Of a stretch of 64,000 nt of DNA, positions 8,820-18,474 are shown one piece after another; positions within the stretch are counted from its first letter, which is position 1, and each line of letters starts with the position of its first letter. This stretch comes from Paenibacillus odorifer. Its GTDB lineage: Bacteria; Bacillota; Bacilli; Paenibacillales; Paenibacillaceae. Under the pieces are notes generated by a model, which ran no database searches, was not told the DNA's origin, and was given only the letters and a program-made list of their open reading frames with translations. The stretch lies in NCBI RefSeq assembly GCF_000758725.1, contig NZ_CP009428.1, forward strand, positions 992,001 through 1,056,000, read 5' to 3'. The position numbers were made by a program, and so were the translations under genes.

Positions 8820-10850
8820 GTGATTAACGATAAATTACCTAAAATTTGGTACGGTGGAGATTACAATCCGGAGCAATGGGATGCGCCTGTATGGGCTGAG
8901 GATGAACGGATGTTCAAGCTGGCGGGAATTGATGTTGCCACAATTAATGTGTTTTCCTGGGCTTTAATTCAACCTTCCGAAGATACTTATGATTTCTCCT
9001 CATTGGATGAATTAATGGATAGACTATATAAAAATGGAACTTATGTATGTCTAGCTACAGGAACAGGAGCGCATCCAGCTTGGATGGCTCACCGATATCC
9101 TGAAGTGACACGTGTCGATGTCCAGGGCAGAAAACGTAAGTTCGGTGGACGTCATAACTCCAATCCGAACAGTTCAGTTTACCGCAAGTATGCAGCGAAG
9201 CTGGCTGGTAAGCTGGCAGAACGCTACAAGGATCATCCGGCACTGGTAGCTTGGCATATTTCTAATGAATATGGTGGCTATGATTATTCCGAACAGTCCG
9301 CTGCTGCCTTCCGTGTCTGGTTGAAGGAGCGTTATGGTTCGCTGGATGCTTTGAACAAGGCTTGGAATACACGCTTTTGGGGACATACGTTTTATGATTG
9401 GGAAGAAATTGTGGTGCCAAATGAGCTGAGTGAAGAATGGAACGGTAACCGTACTAACTTCCAAGGGATCTCGTTGGACTATCGCCGTTTTATGTCTTAT
9501 AGCTTGCTCGAATGTTACAAAATCGAATATGAAGCGATCAAAGAACACAGCACCAACGTACCTGTTACAACGAACCTGATGGGCTTTTATCCGGAGCTGG
9601 ATTATTTTGAGTGGGCCAAGCATATGGATGTAATTTCTTGGGACAACTATCCTTCACTGGACACACCGGTCAGCTTTACAGCAATGACACATGATCTTAT
9701 GCGTGGATTAAAAAATGGCCAACCGTTCATGCTGATGGAGCAAACACCGAGCCAGCAGAACTGGCAACCGTACAACTCTTTGAAACGTCCAGGCGTTATG
9801 CGCCTATGGAGTTACCAGGCTGTAGCGCGTGGTGCAGATACTGTGTTGTTCTTCCAGCTGCGTCGTTCGATAGGGGCTTGTGAAAAGTATCATGGAGCGG
9901 TAATTGAGCATGTGGGTCATGAACACACACGGGTATTCCGTGAATGTGCTGAGCTGGGCAAAGAGCTGGAGCAGCTTGGAGATCAACTACTGGATGCGCG
10001 CAGTGCGGCTAAAGTAGGGATCATCTACGATTGGGAAAATCGTTGGGCACTTGATCTATCAAGCGGTCCGTCGGTTGCCTTGGATTACGTGAATGAAGTT
10101 CACAAATATTATGATGCGCTGTATCAGCAAAATATCGAAGCCGACATGATCGGGGTCGAAGAGAACCTGTCCAAGTATGAAATTGTTATCGCACCTGTAA
10201 TGTACATGGTCAAGCCAGGTTTTGCAGAGAAGGTTGAAGCCTTTGTAAAAGCGGGCGGCACATTCATTACGACTTATTTCAGCGGTATTGTTAATGAGAA
10301 CGACCTTGTAACGGTTGGAGGTTATCCAGGCGAATTGCGTAAGGTGCTTGGAATTTGGGCAGAGGAAATCGATGCATTACTGCCAGGTATGAGCAATGAG
10401 CTCGTGCTGGATAAAACGTGGGGTAGCTTGAGTGGTTCTTATAAATGTGATCTGCTCTGCGATCTGATCCATGCCGAAGGGGCAGAAGTTTTGGCAGAGT
10501 ACGGTTCTGATTTCTATAAAGGAATGCCTGCACTGACTGTGAATAAATTTGGAGAAGGTAAAGCTTATTATGTGGCGACTAGCCCAGAAGCTGGATTCCT
10601 GCAAGGTTTCCTAGCGAATCTGTGTGCCGAAAAGAACATTCAGCCGCTGGTAACTGCACCGGAAGGTATCGAATCTGTTCAACGTGTGAAGGATGGCGTA
10701 TCTTATCTGTTCTTGCTGAACCACACCGCTGGTGATTTAAGCGCCGATATTGGGGCGGCTGAGCGTACTGATCTACTAACAGGTAATGTAATTAGCGGTT
10801 CAGCTGTTGTGCCGGGTCGCGGAGTATTGATTTTGTCGTATAAAAAATAG
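8820..10850 (+). CDS. Beta-galactosidase, glycoside hydrolase family 42 (second copy)
   Basis: This is a 676-residue GH42 enzyme if translation starts at the GTG at 8820, which has AAAGGG ten bases upstream; an in-frame GTG at 8811 is too close to that site. The acid/base Glu is in SNEYGG (about residue 150) and the nucleophile in LMEQTPS (about 307). Unlike the enzyme at 4962 it lacks the cysteine cluster after the acid/base, where GYDYSEQSA replaces the CxCxxC segment, so the two belong to different GH42 branches and probably split substrates by linkage. No signal peptide is present, so it is cytoplasmic. Control by the divergent AraC gene is likely. Confidence 0.95.
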   Translation: MINDKLPKIWYGGDYNPEQWDAPVWAEDERMFKLAGIDVATINVFSWALIQPSEDTYDFSSLDELMDRLYKNGTYVCLATGTGAHPAWMAHRYPEVTRVDVQGRKRKFGGRHNSNPNSSVYRKYAAKLAGKLAERYKDHPALVAWHISNEYGGYDYSEQSAAAFRVWLKERYGSLDALNKAWNTRFWGHTFYDWEEIVVPNELSEEWNGNRTNFQGISLDYRRFMSYSLLECYKIEYEAIKEHSTNVPVTTNLMGFYPELDYFEWAKHMDVISWDNYPSLDTPVSFTAMTHDLMRGLKNGQPFMLMEQTPSQQNWQPYNSLKRPGVMRLWSYQAVARGADTVLFFQLRRSIGACEKYHGAVIEHVGHEHTRVFRECAELGKELEQLGDQLLDARSAAKVGIIYDWENRWALDLSSGPSVALDYVNEVHKYYDALYQQNIEADMIGVEENLSKYEIVIAPVMYMVKPGFAEKVEAFVKAGGTFITTYFSGIVNENDLVTVGGYPGELRKVLGIWAEEIDALLPGMSNELVLDKTWGSLSGSYKCDLLCDLIHAEGAEVLAEYGSDFYKGMPALTVNKFGEGKAYYVATSPEAGFLQGFLANLCAEKNIQPLVTAPEGIESVQRVKDGVSYLFLLNHTAGDLSADIGAAERTDLLTGNVISGSAVVPGRGVLILSYKK

Positions 10851-10879
10851 TTGAGTCTCATCTAACCTATATAAATTTG

Positions 10880-10932
10880 AAATCCCCACTACAAAACGCT
10901 TTTATGAAGCTGATCGTAGGTGGGGATTTTTT
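10880..10932. terminator. Terminator after the second GH42 gene
   Basis: AAATCCCCAC pairs with GTGGGGATTT across a loop of about 30 nt, followed by Ts. The GH42 gene and the lipoprotein gene (minus strand) converge here, and the A-rich left flank could let it serve both strands. Confidence 0.75.
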
Positions 10933-10950
10933 CTGTTATCTTTTGGTGTT

Positions 10951-11634
10951 TCAGTCGCTGCTCATTTTGCCTTCAGCCGTACCCATTGGGTTTCCGCTGC
11001 TTAAAGTAATGCTCTCCGCCAAAGTGGAATCGGATTTCAGCGTATATTGGATAATGTCACCAGCTTTCAGGTCAGCTAAGCTGATCGTGTTCTCCTGACG
11101 CGTGCCATTGTCGGAGGTCACCGTTACAATTTTGGTATCAGCATCAATTGTAATATCTGTGGTTTCCTCGGAGAAGGTTTGCTGCATCCCACCACCCTGT
11201 GGTCCACCATCTTGTCCACCGCCGTCAGGGCCACCTCCTTCCGGCATCCCCCCCTCTGGAGGTGTACCGTTTTCTGACCCTTGATCACCTTCGGGTCTTT
11301 CCTGTGGAGTACCGGCCTGACCATTTTGCTTATCGGCTCCAGCCGTATCTCCAGTGCCTTGTACGGGCGGGGAAGGCATTTCTGACGTATAGATTGTAAT
11401 CGTGTTGTCGCTAATACTCTTAATCTTGCCGAAATTCATAGACATGTCAGGTCTGCCGTTTTGTTGATTGTCGTTTCCTTGAGATTGCTGTGCCTCAGTG
11501 TTATCTGCGGGTGCCGTGTTCGCTTGGTTATTAGCGACTGCTGTTCCTTCGGCCTCCGAGTTCGTGCTGCAGCCAGCCAATAGTAGAGAAGCGAGTAGAC
11601 TTCCTGAGATCATAATCGGTATTAATTTCTTCAT
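10951..11634 (-). CDS. Hypothetical lipoprotein with Gly/Pro-rich middle segment
   Basis: The 227-residue product has a lipoprotein signal with LLLAGC (Cys22), so it should be anchored to the outer face of the membrane. The N-terminal mature part is Asn/Gln-rich. Beta-strand stretches (KIKSISDNTITIY, TDITIDADTKIVTVTSDNG and IQYTLKSDSTLAESITL) resemble the DUF5666 type of small beta domain, here interrupted by about 60 residues rich in Gly, Pro, Asp and Gln (PEGGMPEGGGPDGG). The insert is hydrophilic and probably disordered. The gene is alone on its strand and faces the GH42 gene. Function unknown. Confidence 0.85.
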   Translation of the reverse strand: MKKLIPIMISGSLLASLLLAGCSTNSEAEGTAVANNQANTAPADNTEAQQSQGNDNQQNGRPDMSMNFGKIKSISDNTITIYTSEMPSPPVQGTGDTAGADKQNGQAGTPQERPEGDQGSENGTPPEGGMPEGGGPDGGGQDGGPQGGGMQQTFSEETTDITIDADTKIVTVTSDNGTRQENTISLADLKAGDIIQYTLKSDSTLAESITLSSGNPMGTAEGKMSSD

Positions 11635-11833
11635 TTATTTTCTCTCCTTAATAGTTTTAGATTGATTAGGAGAAATATATCAGACGGTTCTGAAAGGTTG
11701 CTTAAGATCAGCTGAAAGTTTGCCTAAAGAAATAGATCAAGGAAATGCTATATAATAATGATATAAGTGGGGTAAAACTCTACAAAGGTAAGTCATGGTA
11801 AGACATAACCAACGTTCAGGAAAGAGGCAGTGC

Positions 11834-12391
11834 ATGAAGAATTTACTCGTAACAGGCTACCGTGCGCATGAGCTCGGTATTTTTGACAATAAACATCCGG
11901 GAATTCCTTATATCAAAAAGGCGCTGTCTAACAGATTAAAACCGCTAATTGAAGAAGGCGTCGAATGGATTATTACCCCCGGCCAGTATGGTGTCGATCT
12001 TTGGGCTTGTGAGGTGGTAAGTGAACTCAAGACTCAATATCCTGAATTGAAATTGGGGATCATTACGGCGCATACTGGACAGGAAGAGAAGTGGAAGGAA
12101 GAGAAGCAGGAGGAATACCGACGTATTATTGCGGGTGCGGACTTTTGCAGGGCGGTCAGTAATGCCCCTTATGACGGCAGCTGGCAGTTCAGGGCCAGAG
12201 ATGACTTGTTGTTCCGCAAAAGTGACGGAATATTGCTCTTTTATGATGAGGATGCGGCGGAAGGCAGCCCGAAGTTTTTTAAAGAACGAGCGCTGAAGCT
12301 GCATGCAGAGGGAGACTACGAGCTGTTTCTTATTCATTCTGATGAGATTCAAAATATTGCCGATGAAGAAAATCAGCGAGATTATGAATAA
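11834..12391 (+). CDS. ypsA: YpsA family protein (DUF1273, SLOG superfamily)
   Basis: The 185-residue protein matches the YpsA/DUF1273 family: the N-terminus LLVTGYRAHELGIF and the segment WIITPGQYGVDLWACE are typical, and the fold is of the SLOG nucleotide-binding type. In B. subtilis and Staphylococcus, YpsA has been linked to cell division through genetic interaction with the division machinery; its biochemistry is not settled. I start at ATG 11834, with GAGG six bases upstream, and not at the ATG at 11795 which lacks a binding site. It is a single-gene unit followed by a hairpin. Confidence 0.9.
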   Translation: MKNLLVTGYRAHELGIFDNKHPGIPYIKKALSNRLKPLIEEGVEWIITPGQYGVDLWACEVVSELKTQYPELKLGIITAHTGQEEKWKEEKQEEYRRIIAGADFCRAVSNAPYDGSWQFRARDDLLFRKSDGILLFYDEDAAEGSPKFFKERALKLHAEGDYELFLIHSDEIQNIADEENQRDYE

Positions 12392-12420
12392 AGCTACGAA
12401 CGAAGACATCGCGAAATAAA

Positions 12421-12466
12421 AAAGCCCGAATCGGCATTGGGAAATCACCGTTACGGGCTTTAGTTT
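12421..12466. terminator. Hairpin terminator after ypsA
   Basis: AAAGCCCG pairs with CGGGCTTT around a 25-nt loop; As precede it and a short T-rich stretch follows. It closes the ypsA unit. Confidence 0.7.
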
Positions 12467-12493
12467 CTATTTGAACGAGAGGTGGAGAATAGG

Positions 12494-12817
12494 ATGAGTG
12501 AGGTCAATCAAGCAGATATTTGTTATGTTATTTTGCTTAGCCCGACGAATCAAGACCGTAGAGACATGGAGATTATTCGTGGTCATGTTAAACATTTACA
12601 AGAGCTGGACCGCAAAGGACAATTAGTGCTGTGTGGTCCATTTAGTGATTGTCCTGGCGGCATGGTTATTGTAAAAGCGAACTCACGCGAAGAAGCCGTT
12701 CTCCTTGCCGAAAAAGATCCTTACGTGCTGTCTGGCATTCGTAGCTATGAAGTGCGTACATGGAGTCTGTCCCATGAGGGAAACAGGCATTTAGGTATTG
12801 TTCCACTCCAGGAATAG
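12494..12817 (+). CDS. YciI family protein
   Basis: This small cytoplasmic protein (107 residues from ATG 12494, which has GGTGGAG six bases upstream) has the YCII-related ferredoxin-like fold: YVILLSPT, the central HVKHLQELDRKGQLVLCGPF with its conserved His, and ANSREEAVLLAEKDPYV. Family members are thought to be small enzymes or domains using a His-Asp pair; no specific reaction is known for most. It converges with the amidase gene, leaving only six bases between stop codons. Confidence 0.9.
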   Translation: MSEVNQADICYVILLSPTNQDRRDMEIIRGHVKHLQELDRKGQLVLCGPFSDCPGGMVIVKANSREEAVLLAEKDPYVLSGIRSYEVRTWSLSHEGNRHLGIVPLQE

Positions 12818-12823
12818 GTTTAA

Positions 12824-14281
12824 TCAAATGAAGCTTTTTAGCGAAGGTGCTTTTCGCACCTTGTAATGCTGCTCATAAGCATAGGCTAGCTTGATAAGCG
12901 TGGGCTCCTGATAAGCTTTTGCTGAGAAGGTTACACCAAAGGGAGCACCGGCCGACGTGTACCCAGAAGGAACGACGAGGGACGGATATCCTGCTCTGGA
13001 AGTAATTCTGGCGCCAAAATCGGCAGGGAACAGCAGGGCATCCAGATTGTATTCTTTCATAGTGGCATCGATGCCTTCTTCCTTGCACAGCTTCAGGTCA
13101 GTCGCACGATGGCGTAAATATTGAGCTTCGCTTTGTGTGCCGGAGGAGGTATATTCCGCATCTATTAACGTAGCTTGACTAAATCTCAAAGTCTCCACAG
13201 GGTGTGCATGATTAAAATCAATAATATCCTTCAAGGTTCGCATAGGTGCTCCGGGGCTCAAATGAGATAAATAAGCATTCAGTGCTGTTTTGAATTCGTT
13301 TAATACCACCGAAGAGTAACTAATTTCGCGGGCGGTTTTAATATCCGCGGGATCAATGATGGTTGCTCCAAGCTCTCTCATCCTGTTGACGGAAGCGTTG
13401 AACAAGGCAAGCTGCTCATCTGTTAGCTCCTCAAAATAATAATCACGTGGTATCCCAATTCTAGCTCCCTGCAAACCATTCGGATCAAGGAATACAGTAT
13501 AATCCCCGTGGACTTTACCTGTATTTGTTCCCATCGCTGCATCGTGCTGATCATTGCCCAGCATGGCGTTTAGTAGCAACACGGCATCTTGAACGGTTCT
13601 AGCCATAGGCCCTGCGGTGTCTTGTGTATTGGAGAGCGGCAGGATTCCTGAACGGCTGAGCAGCCCCACGGTTGGCTTAATGCCGATGATGGAGCCCAAA
13701 TTACCGGGATTAAGAATCGATCCTGAAGTTTCTGTGCCAACAGAGACCGTACAGAAATTACAAGCGACAGCTACTGCTGAACCAGCACTAGAGCCGCCGG
13801 TTGGCGTAGAAATATTGTAGGGGTTAAGGACTTGCCCGCCGCGGGAGCTGTAGCCAGAGGGCATGCCGTTCGTCATAAAATTGGCGAATTCGGTCATATT
13901 AGCTTTACCCATAATAATGGCTCCGGCTTCACGCAGTTTGGTAACTATAAACGCATCTTCCCCGGCAAAAGAATTCGCCAAAGCCAGCGAACCCGCACTT
14001 GTATGCATTTTGTCCCCAGTATTGATGTTATCTTTCAACAACACAGGTATCCCGTGCAGCGGGCCGCGAGGGCCATTAATTGCCCGTTCCACATCCAGAG
14101 ATTCTGCGATAAACAACGCATCAGGATTAATCTCCAGTACAGAGTTAATCGTCAGGCCGTTTTTGTCGTGATCAGCAATACGTTCATAATACATGAGAAC
14201 TAGTTGTTTTGACGTAATTTCTCCGGCTTCTAATGCAGCTTGGATGTCCGGTATGGTGGCCTCTACGATTTCAAAACTCAT
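12824..14281 (-). CDS. Amidase (amidase signature family)
   Basis: The 485-residue enzyme carries the amidase-signature triad: Lys83 in LLKDNINT, the cis-Ser in TGGSSAGSA (about 163-164) and the nucleophile Ser187 in GTETSGSILNPGN. Full length is present. It resembles peptide-amidase-like stand-alone members of the family more than GatA, since no gatB or gatC is adjacent. It hydrolyses a carboxamide bond; the substrate cannot be inferred from the neighbours. No signal peptide is evident. Confidence 0.93.
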   Translation of the reverse strand: MSFEIVEATIPDIQAALEAGEITSKQLVLMYYERIADHDKNGLTINSVLEINPDALFIAESLDVERAINGPRGPLHGIPVLLKDNINTGDKMHTSAGSLALANSFAGEDAFIVTKLREAGAIIMGKANMTEFANFMTNGMPSGYSSRGGQVLNPYNISTPTGGSSAGSAVAVACNFCTVSVGTETSGSILNPGNLGSIIGIKPTVGLLSRSGILPLSNTQDTAGPMARTVQDAVLLLNAMLGNDQHDAAMGTNTGKVHGDYTVFLDPNGLQGARIGIPRDYYFEELTDEQLALFNASVNRMRELGATIIDPADIKTAREISYSSVVLNEFKTALNAYLSHLSPGAPMRTLKDIIDFNHAHPVETLRFSQATLIDAEYTSSGTQSEAQYLRHRATDLKLCKEEGIDATMKEYNLDALLFPADFGARITSRAGYPSLVVPSGYTSAGAPFGVTFSAKAYQEPTLIKLAYAYEQHYKVRKAPSLKSFI

Positions 14282-14451
14282 ATGCGTTCACGCTTCTTTC
14301 CCTCTAGGATATGGCTTCTCCTTCATCTAACCATAATTTGGGTGTTGTTGGTAGTTTTCTTTTTAGACTTACATTTTGATTGGCCATTTGATATATTCAG
14401 GTGTGCATTGTAATTTTTTTATTTTTCTAGATTAGGAGCTAAATTAAGAAC

Positions 14452-15579
14452 ATGAAAAACCACAACTTTGCTTCAAAAATTATCACTTTTTTTGTGGTGA
14501 TGATAAGTTTTGCTGTTTTATTTTCAAGTCAAGCCTTTGCGGACGACAGTGATCTCAAATGTTATTTGGACGGTAAGCAATTACATTTTAATGTAAGTCC
14601 TATCCTGAAAGATGGAGTTACATATGTACCCATGCGGTCGATATTTGAAGCTTTAGGCGCAACTATAAAATGGGATAATCATGCGAAGTCGGTCTCAGCG
14701 GTTAAAGGGGATATTAACATTTTTTATCTGGTCAAAGAAGGAAGAGTAATTGTAAACGCCAAAGAGAATGAGCATGTCTTAAAGGGTATCAATTTTCAAA
14801 ATAATACACTCGTCCCTCTAAGATTTATTAGCGAAGTGTTGGGTAGTAGTGTCACTTGGGATGAAGGTGCAAAATCTATTTACATAACCTCACCAGTTGC
14901 CGAGGAGAAGCTTATTGCTCCGGTTAACAGAACAATTTCAGTAGGAAGTCAAGAGCAATCAAAATCGTTATCAGATGAGAGAAACAGGTTTGTTATAAAC
15001 GTAAAGCACTACGGTATTAAAAATAATCAGTTGTATAGCTTGCTCGAATTTTCTAACATGGATAATAAAGACATCTCAATAAATTTTAAGCCCGGTGATC
15101 AAAAAATCATAAAGACGTTCTCAAAGGAAAAGGATCCCATGCCGACTCTGAAAATTGAAAATTGTACGGAAGTAACCCATAAAGTAGTTATCGATAATAT
15201 GGGCGGGAATATATATAAAATCCCGGAATTTTCAGTTAATCAGGCGTGTGTCAGTTCCAACCAATCCCAACAAGATGCGCTTGATGTATGGCGGAACAAC
15301 AATTCCGGCCTCTCGGAATTAGGCAGTAACCTCGTGTCTGTCCGTAAATATATTCAAGATCAGACGGGTGGGCTGCAAAACTTTGTGATCCCAGCCAATA
15401 AAGCTGAACAGCTGATCTTGGTCGCCCCAGTTGGAGGGAAGGATAGGTTGGTTGTGGAGGGCAGTTATTTTGTAGGAGGTCTATCAAATAAGACTATAGA
15501 ATTCCAACTAGATTATGAAGTGGTTTCCGAGCTCGATTTGGGTATTTATAGTTACATATATACGGAACCTGTATATTAA
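14452..15579 (+). CDS. Secreted protein with copper-amine-oxidase N (stalk) domain
   Basis: The 375-residue product has a signal peptide (about 1-30, ending AFADD). A stalk domain (about 35-150) follows, with the paired motifs TYVPMRSIFEALGATIKWD and NTLVPLRFISEVLGSSVTWD. This domain is widespread on exported proteins of Paenibacillus and is thought to mediate cell-surface attachment or protein contact. The remainder, about 220 residues, is beta-rich and unrecognised. The codon use and AT content are higher than in neighbouring genes, consistent with an accessory gene. The function is unknown. Confidence 0.88.
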   Translation: MKNHNFASKIITFFVVMISFAVLFSSQAFADDSDLKCYLDGKQLHFNVSPILKDGVTYVPMRSIFEALGATIKWDNHAKSVSAVKGDINIFYLVKEGRVIVNAKENEHVLKGINFQNNTLVPLRFISEVLGSSVTWDEGAKSIYITSPVAEEKLIAPVNRTISVGSQEQSKSLSDERNRFVINVKHYGIKNNQLYSLLEFSNMDNKDISINFKPGDQKIIKTFSKEKDPMPTLKIENCTEVTHKVVIDNMGGNIYKIPEFSVNQACVSSNQSQQDALDVWRNNNSGLSELGSNLVSVRKYIQDQTGGLQNFVIPANKAEQLILVAPVGGKDRLVVEGSYFVGGLSNKTIEFQLDYEVVSELDLGIYSYIYTEPVY

Positions 15580-15594
15580 GGATCGTTTTATTAG

Positions 15595-15649
15595 AAAAGA
15601 GGTGTCCGAACGGCCAAAATAAATGGCTGCTCAGACACCTCTTTTATTG
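15595..15649. terminator. Bidirectional terminator between convergent genes
   Basis: AAAAGAGGTGTC pairs perfectly with GACACCTCTTTT; As on the left and TTTTATT on the right let it work on both strands, fitting its place between a plus-strand and a minus-strand gene. Confidence 0.9.
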
Positions 15650-15675
15650 TTAGTGTGTAGATTAAAGTCTGACAA

Positions 15676-16170
15676 TTACTCCTGTGCTGCTGTAAACCCC
15701 TCTTCCGCTAAATATTCTTTAGCTTCCTCAAGCGTTTCAAACGCCATCTCCAGATTGAGGTCGGCATAGACATACCATAAATCATCCTCAAGCTTTAGGG
15801 TTAGGGTATGGCCCTCATCATTAGTCCAGAGTGTATCGGCAGTTGCCGCAGCCTTTTTCTTTCTTTTGCTGGCTACAGGAGCATCAGGAATGTAAATAGA
15901 CAGTGAGGTGATGGAGGCATCCAGCAAACTCCGCAGCTCGGATTCCGAGTAGTCGCGAATATTCACGAAGCCCTTATCGTCTGTCTCGTAGCCCCGCAGT
16001 AAGCCTGCGAACACATAGCCATTACCATTTGGATGCAGGTGAAAAGCAACGGTTTTCTTATCATGCTGGCTTTCCTCGTAGTGATAGTTCACGCGCCCAA
16101 GGGATACATTTTTGCGTTCCAGCTGGGGGTAAGAGTCGAGAATCGCTAATTTTTGTTCAAAAGTAAGCAT
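15676..16170 (-). CDS. Hypothetical protein, 164 residues
   Basis: I set the start at the ATG at 16170, which has CGGAGG eight or nine bases upstream; a longer frame to 16299 overlaps the kinase gene and has no binding site. The protein is soluble and has two parts joined by a Lys/Ala-rich linker (KRKKKAAATAD): an N-terminal part with FEQKLAILDSYPQLERKNVSLGRVNYHY, given here as a description of its start in broken form, and a C-terminal alpha/beta part (WYVYADLNLEMAFETLEEA). No family is recognised. It lies 70 bp downstream of a two-component pair and might be co-transcribed with it. Confidence 0.75.
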   Translation of the reverse strand: MLTFEQKLAILDSYPQLERKNVSLGRVNYHYEESQHDKKTVAFHLHPNGNGYVFAGLLRGYETDDKGFVNIRDYSESELRSLLDASITSLSIYIPDAPVASKRKKKAAATADTLWTNDEGHTLTLKLEDDLWYVYADLNLEMAFETLEEAKEYLAEEGFTAAQE

Positions 16171-16240
16171 ATACAGCCTCCGGTTTTCGGTGTGATTGTG
16201 CACATGATTATACCATGTCGATGGATCGTAGACTATTTTT

Positions 16241-17656
16241 TTAGTCATCAAGCGGCAGAGACAGCACGAAGGTGCAGCCTTTGTCTGAGTGCTCCTCAAG
16301 CACGAGGCTTCCGTTCATAGATTCGGCCAACAGACGGCTGAAGGTTAGGCCGAGTCCTAAACCACGCAGTGTACTCTGCTTGTCGCTGCCCCGGAAGAAG
16401 GCTTCGAAGACATGCTCACTATGATTGGATGAGATGCCAAGCCCATTATCTTGAACACGGATTTCGGCAAAGCCATGACCTTGCTGCTCCAGCAGTTCTA
16501 TCGTAAGCTGCACCCTTCGATCAGGAGCTTTGGCTTGTACGCTGTTATTAAGTAGATTGACGATAATCTGCTGGATACGAAGGGAGTCCCCACGCAAAAA
16601 CAAGGGATTGATCGGCATATGGAGCACGGGTTCAGCAACTTCTTCCGCCTGTGTCAGCTTCCATTGATATACGATTTCGGATATCAGGGGTACGGCATCC
16701 AGTCGGTCGTGACGAACGGAAACCATTCCTGCAGTCAGGGCATTGTAATCCAGAAGGTCGGCTACCATTCGCTGCAACCGCCCAGCCTCCAGCAGGGCAA
16801 TATCCAGAAATTCCACAGCTTCATCACCTTCAACGACCCCTTCGCGGACGGCATGCACCAGGCCTTTAATAGAAGTTACGGGTGTTTTCAACTCATGGGA
16901 GACTCCGGCCAGCATTACGGCTCGAGACTGCTCAAATTGCTGTAACTTGCCTGCCATCTCTTCAAAAGACATCATCAGCTCATGAATTTCCCGCTCTTTA
17001 GCATCCTTATCTAGAACGATATCATAACGGCCATGGCTGATTTGAGCCGCTGCCTCGACTACCTTCTGAATGGGTTTTGCCAGTTTACGAGATAAAAGGT
17101 AAATGGTTAGCCAACTTAAGATGATTAGAAACAGCAGCAGTATGGAGAAAAATATGATCTCCTCCTGTGGAATATGCCGCAGCGATTTTTTGGATTGCAG
17201 AACAATAACCTGTCCCAGTGTTTTGTCATCCGAATTTATGGAAGCCACAGCAGCTTTAAACTCCGGACTACGGGAGTCGTTCAGGCTATCATTAAGCTTA
17301 TATCTCATTTCCTTGTCAGTTAGAGGTGGCAGGGAGAACAGCATTTGACCTTGTTGATCTGTAATGATCACGCACATCTCTATGGTTAACTTGAAAAACC
17401 GTTTCCGGTCTTCGATCAGCTTTTCGAGATTTTGGCTGATTTCAATGGAGCCTTCCATATTTAAGCTGCGATCTGCAATCTCCTGTGCCAAAAGCCCCGC
17501 AGTCTGCAGACGATTGCTCATAGCCTCCTGACGGATCCACCATAATGTAGCTAAAGCTGTGAGGAGCAGGCCTACACTAATAATGAGCAGATAACGTATC
17601 GTCCAGTAAGAAAGGATAGAGGTGCGTTTGGCGTTGTTTCTCTTTAAGTTGTCCAT
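16241..17656 (-). CDS. Sensor histidine kinase, OmpR/PhoR class
   Basis: The 471-residue membrane kinase has two transmembrane segments (about 18-40 and 167-188) flanking a 125-residue extracellular sensor, then HAMP (about 190-240), the HisKA domain with His254 in GVSHELKTPV, and an HATPase domain with N-box IVNLLNNSVQAK and G-boxes DNGLGIS and GLGLGLTFS. It phosphorylates the regulator encoded immediately upstream, with which it overlaps by 13 bases. The signal is unknown. A divergent YceI-family gene next to the pair is a possible target. Confidence 0.95.
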   Translation of the reverse strand: MDNLKRNNAKRTSILSYWTIRYLLIISVGLLLTALATLWWIRQEAMSNRLQTAGLLAQEIADRSLNMEGSIEISQNLEKLIEDRKRFFKLTIEMCVIITDQQGQMLFSLPPLTDKEMRYKLNDSLNDSRSPEFKAAVASINSDDKTLGQVIVLQSKKSLRHIPQEEIIFFSILLLFLIILSWLTIYLLSRKLAKPIQKVVEAAAQISHGRYDIVLDKDAKEREIHELMMSFEEMAGKLQQFEQSRAVMLAGVSHELKTPVTSIKGLVHAVREGVVEGDEAVEFLDIALLEAGRLQRMVADLLDYNALTAGMVSVRHDRLDAVPLISEIVYQWKLTQAEEVAEPVLHMPINPLFLRGDSLRIQQIIVNLLNNSVQAKAPDRRVQLTIELLEQQGHGFAEIRVQDNGLGISSNHSEHVFEAFFRGSDKQSTLRGLGLGLTFSRLLAESMNGSLVLEEHSDKGCTFVLSLPLDD

Positions 17657-18327
17657 AATTGATATCCCGTCCCCCTTAGGGTACGGATTTCCCCCTCACT
17701 AGTAGGCCAGTGCGACAACGCTTGGCGTAGTCTTTTGATCGACAAATCTACCGCCCGGTCGCTTCCTTCATAATCCATTTCCCATACAAATTCTATTAAT
17801 TGCTCACGCGTACAAATCTGATTAGGCCTTTCAGCGAGAAATAACAGCACTGACATATCCCGAGGACTAAGACTCAGCTCAGCCCCATTCAAAAAGACAG
17901 CACGTGCTGTGAAGTCGATAAACAAACTGCCATAATGCCGTTTACGGCTGCCATCTGACCACTGCGAGGGACGGCGTAAGACAGCGTTCACACGTGCCAC
18001 CACTTCCTCGGGAATAAAAGGTTTAGACATATAATCATCCGCACCACCGTCGAGGCCGGCTAGCCGGTCATTGATCCCATCTCTTGCCGTCAGCATGATC
18101 ACAGGGCAGCTGCTTTTTTCACGGATGAGCTTAAGCAGTTCAAAGCCGTCCATGTTTGGCAGCATGATGTCTAGTAATACTAATGAAGGAGGAGATATAG
18201 CAAAAGACTCCAGCGCAGCGCGTCCATCAGCTACACGGGTGACTTGAAAGCCTGCTTTTTTCAGATAAGCACTGAGGACCCTAGAGATGGCTTCTTCATC
18301 TTCTACAACAAGAATGGATTTCGTCAA
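17644..18327 (-). CDS. Response regulator, OmpR/PhoB family
   Basis: It has a receiver domain with the acidic pocket VVEDEE, the phospho-acceptor Asp in LVLLDIMLPNMDGF (residue 53 from the start chosen) and the conserved Lys in SKPF, then a winged-helix DNA-binding domain ending LRGTGYQLW. The start is probably TTG at 18327: a perfect GGAGG sits nine bases upstream and falls inside the longer frame that would begin at ATG 18348. That gives 227 residues. It is the first gene of a two-gene operon with the kinase. Confidence 0.94.
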   Translation of the reverse strand: MTKSILVVEDEEAISRVLSAYLKKAGFQVTRVADGRAALESFAISPPSLVLLDIMLPNMDGFELLKLIREKSSCPVIMLTARDGINDRLAGLDGGADDYMSKPFIPEEVVARVNAVLRRPSQWSDGSRKRHYGSLFIDFTARAVFLNGAELSLSPRDMSVLLFLAERPNQICTREQLIEFVWEMDYEGSDRAVDLSIKRLRQALSHWPTSEGEIRTLRGTGYQLWTT

Positions 18328-18474
18328 ATTGGAGTACCTCCAGTCCATAAAATTTACGACAAGTTTAACACATCATAGCCCGCTCTGCTCTGACTTCTTC
18401 CTGACATATTGCTTTGTTAGAATGAGGGACGAGCTTGAAAGCATACAGAAATTATGAATATTGGAGGGAACAGG

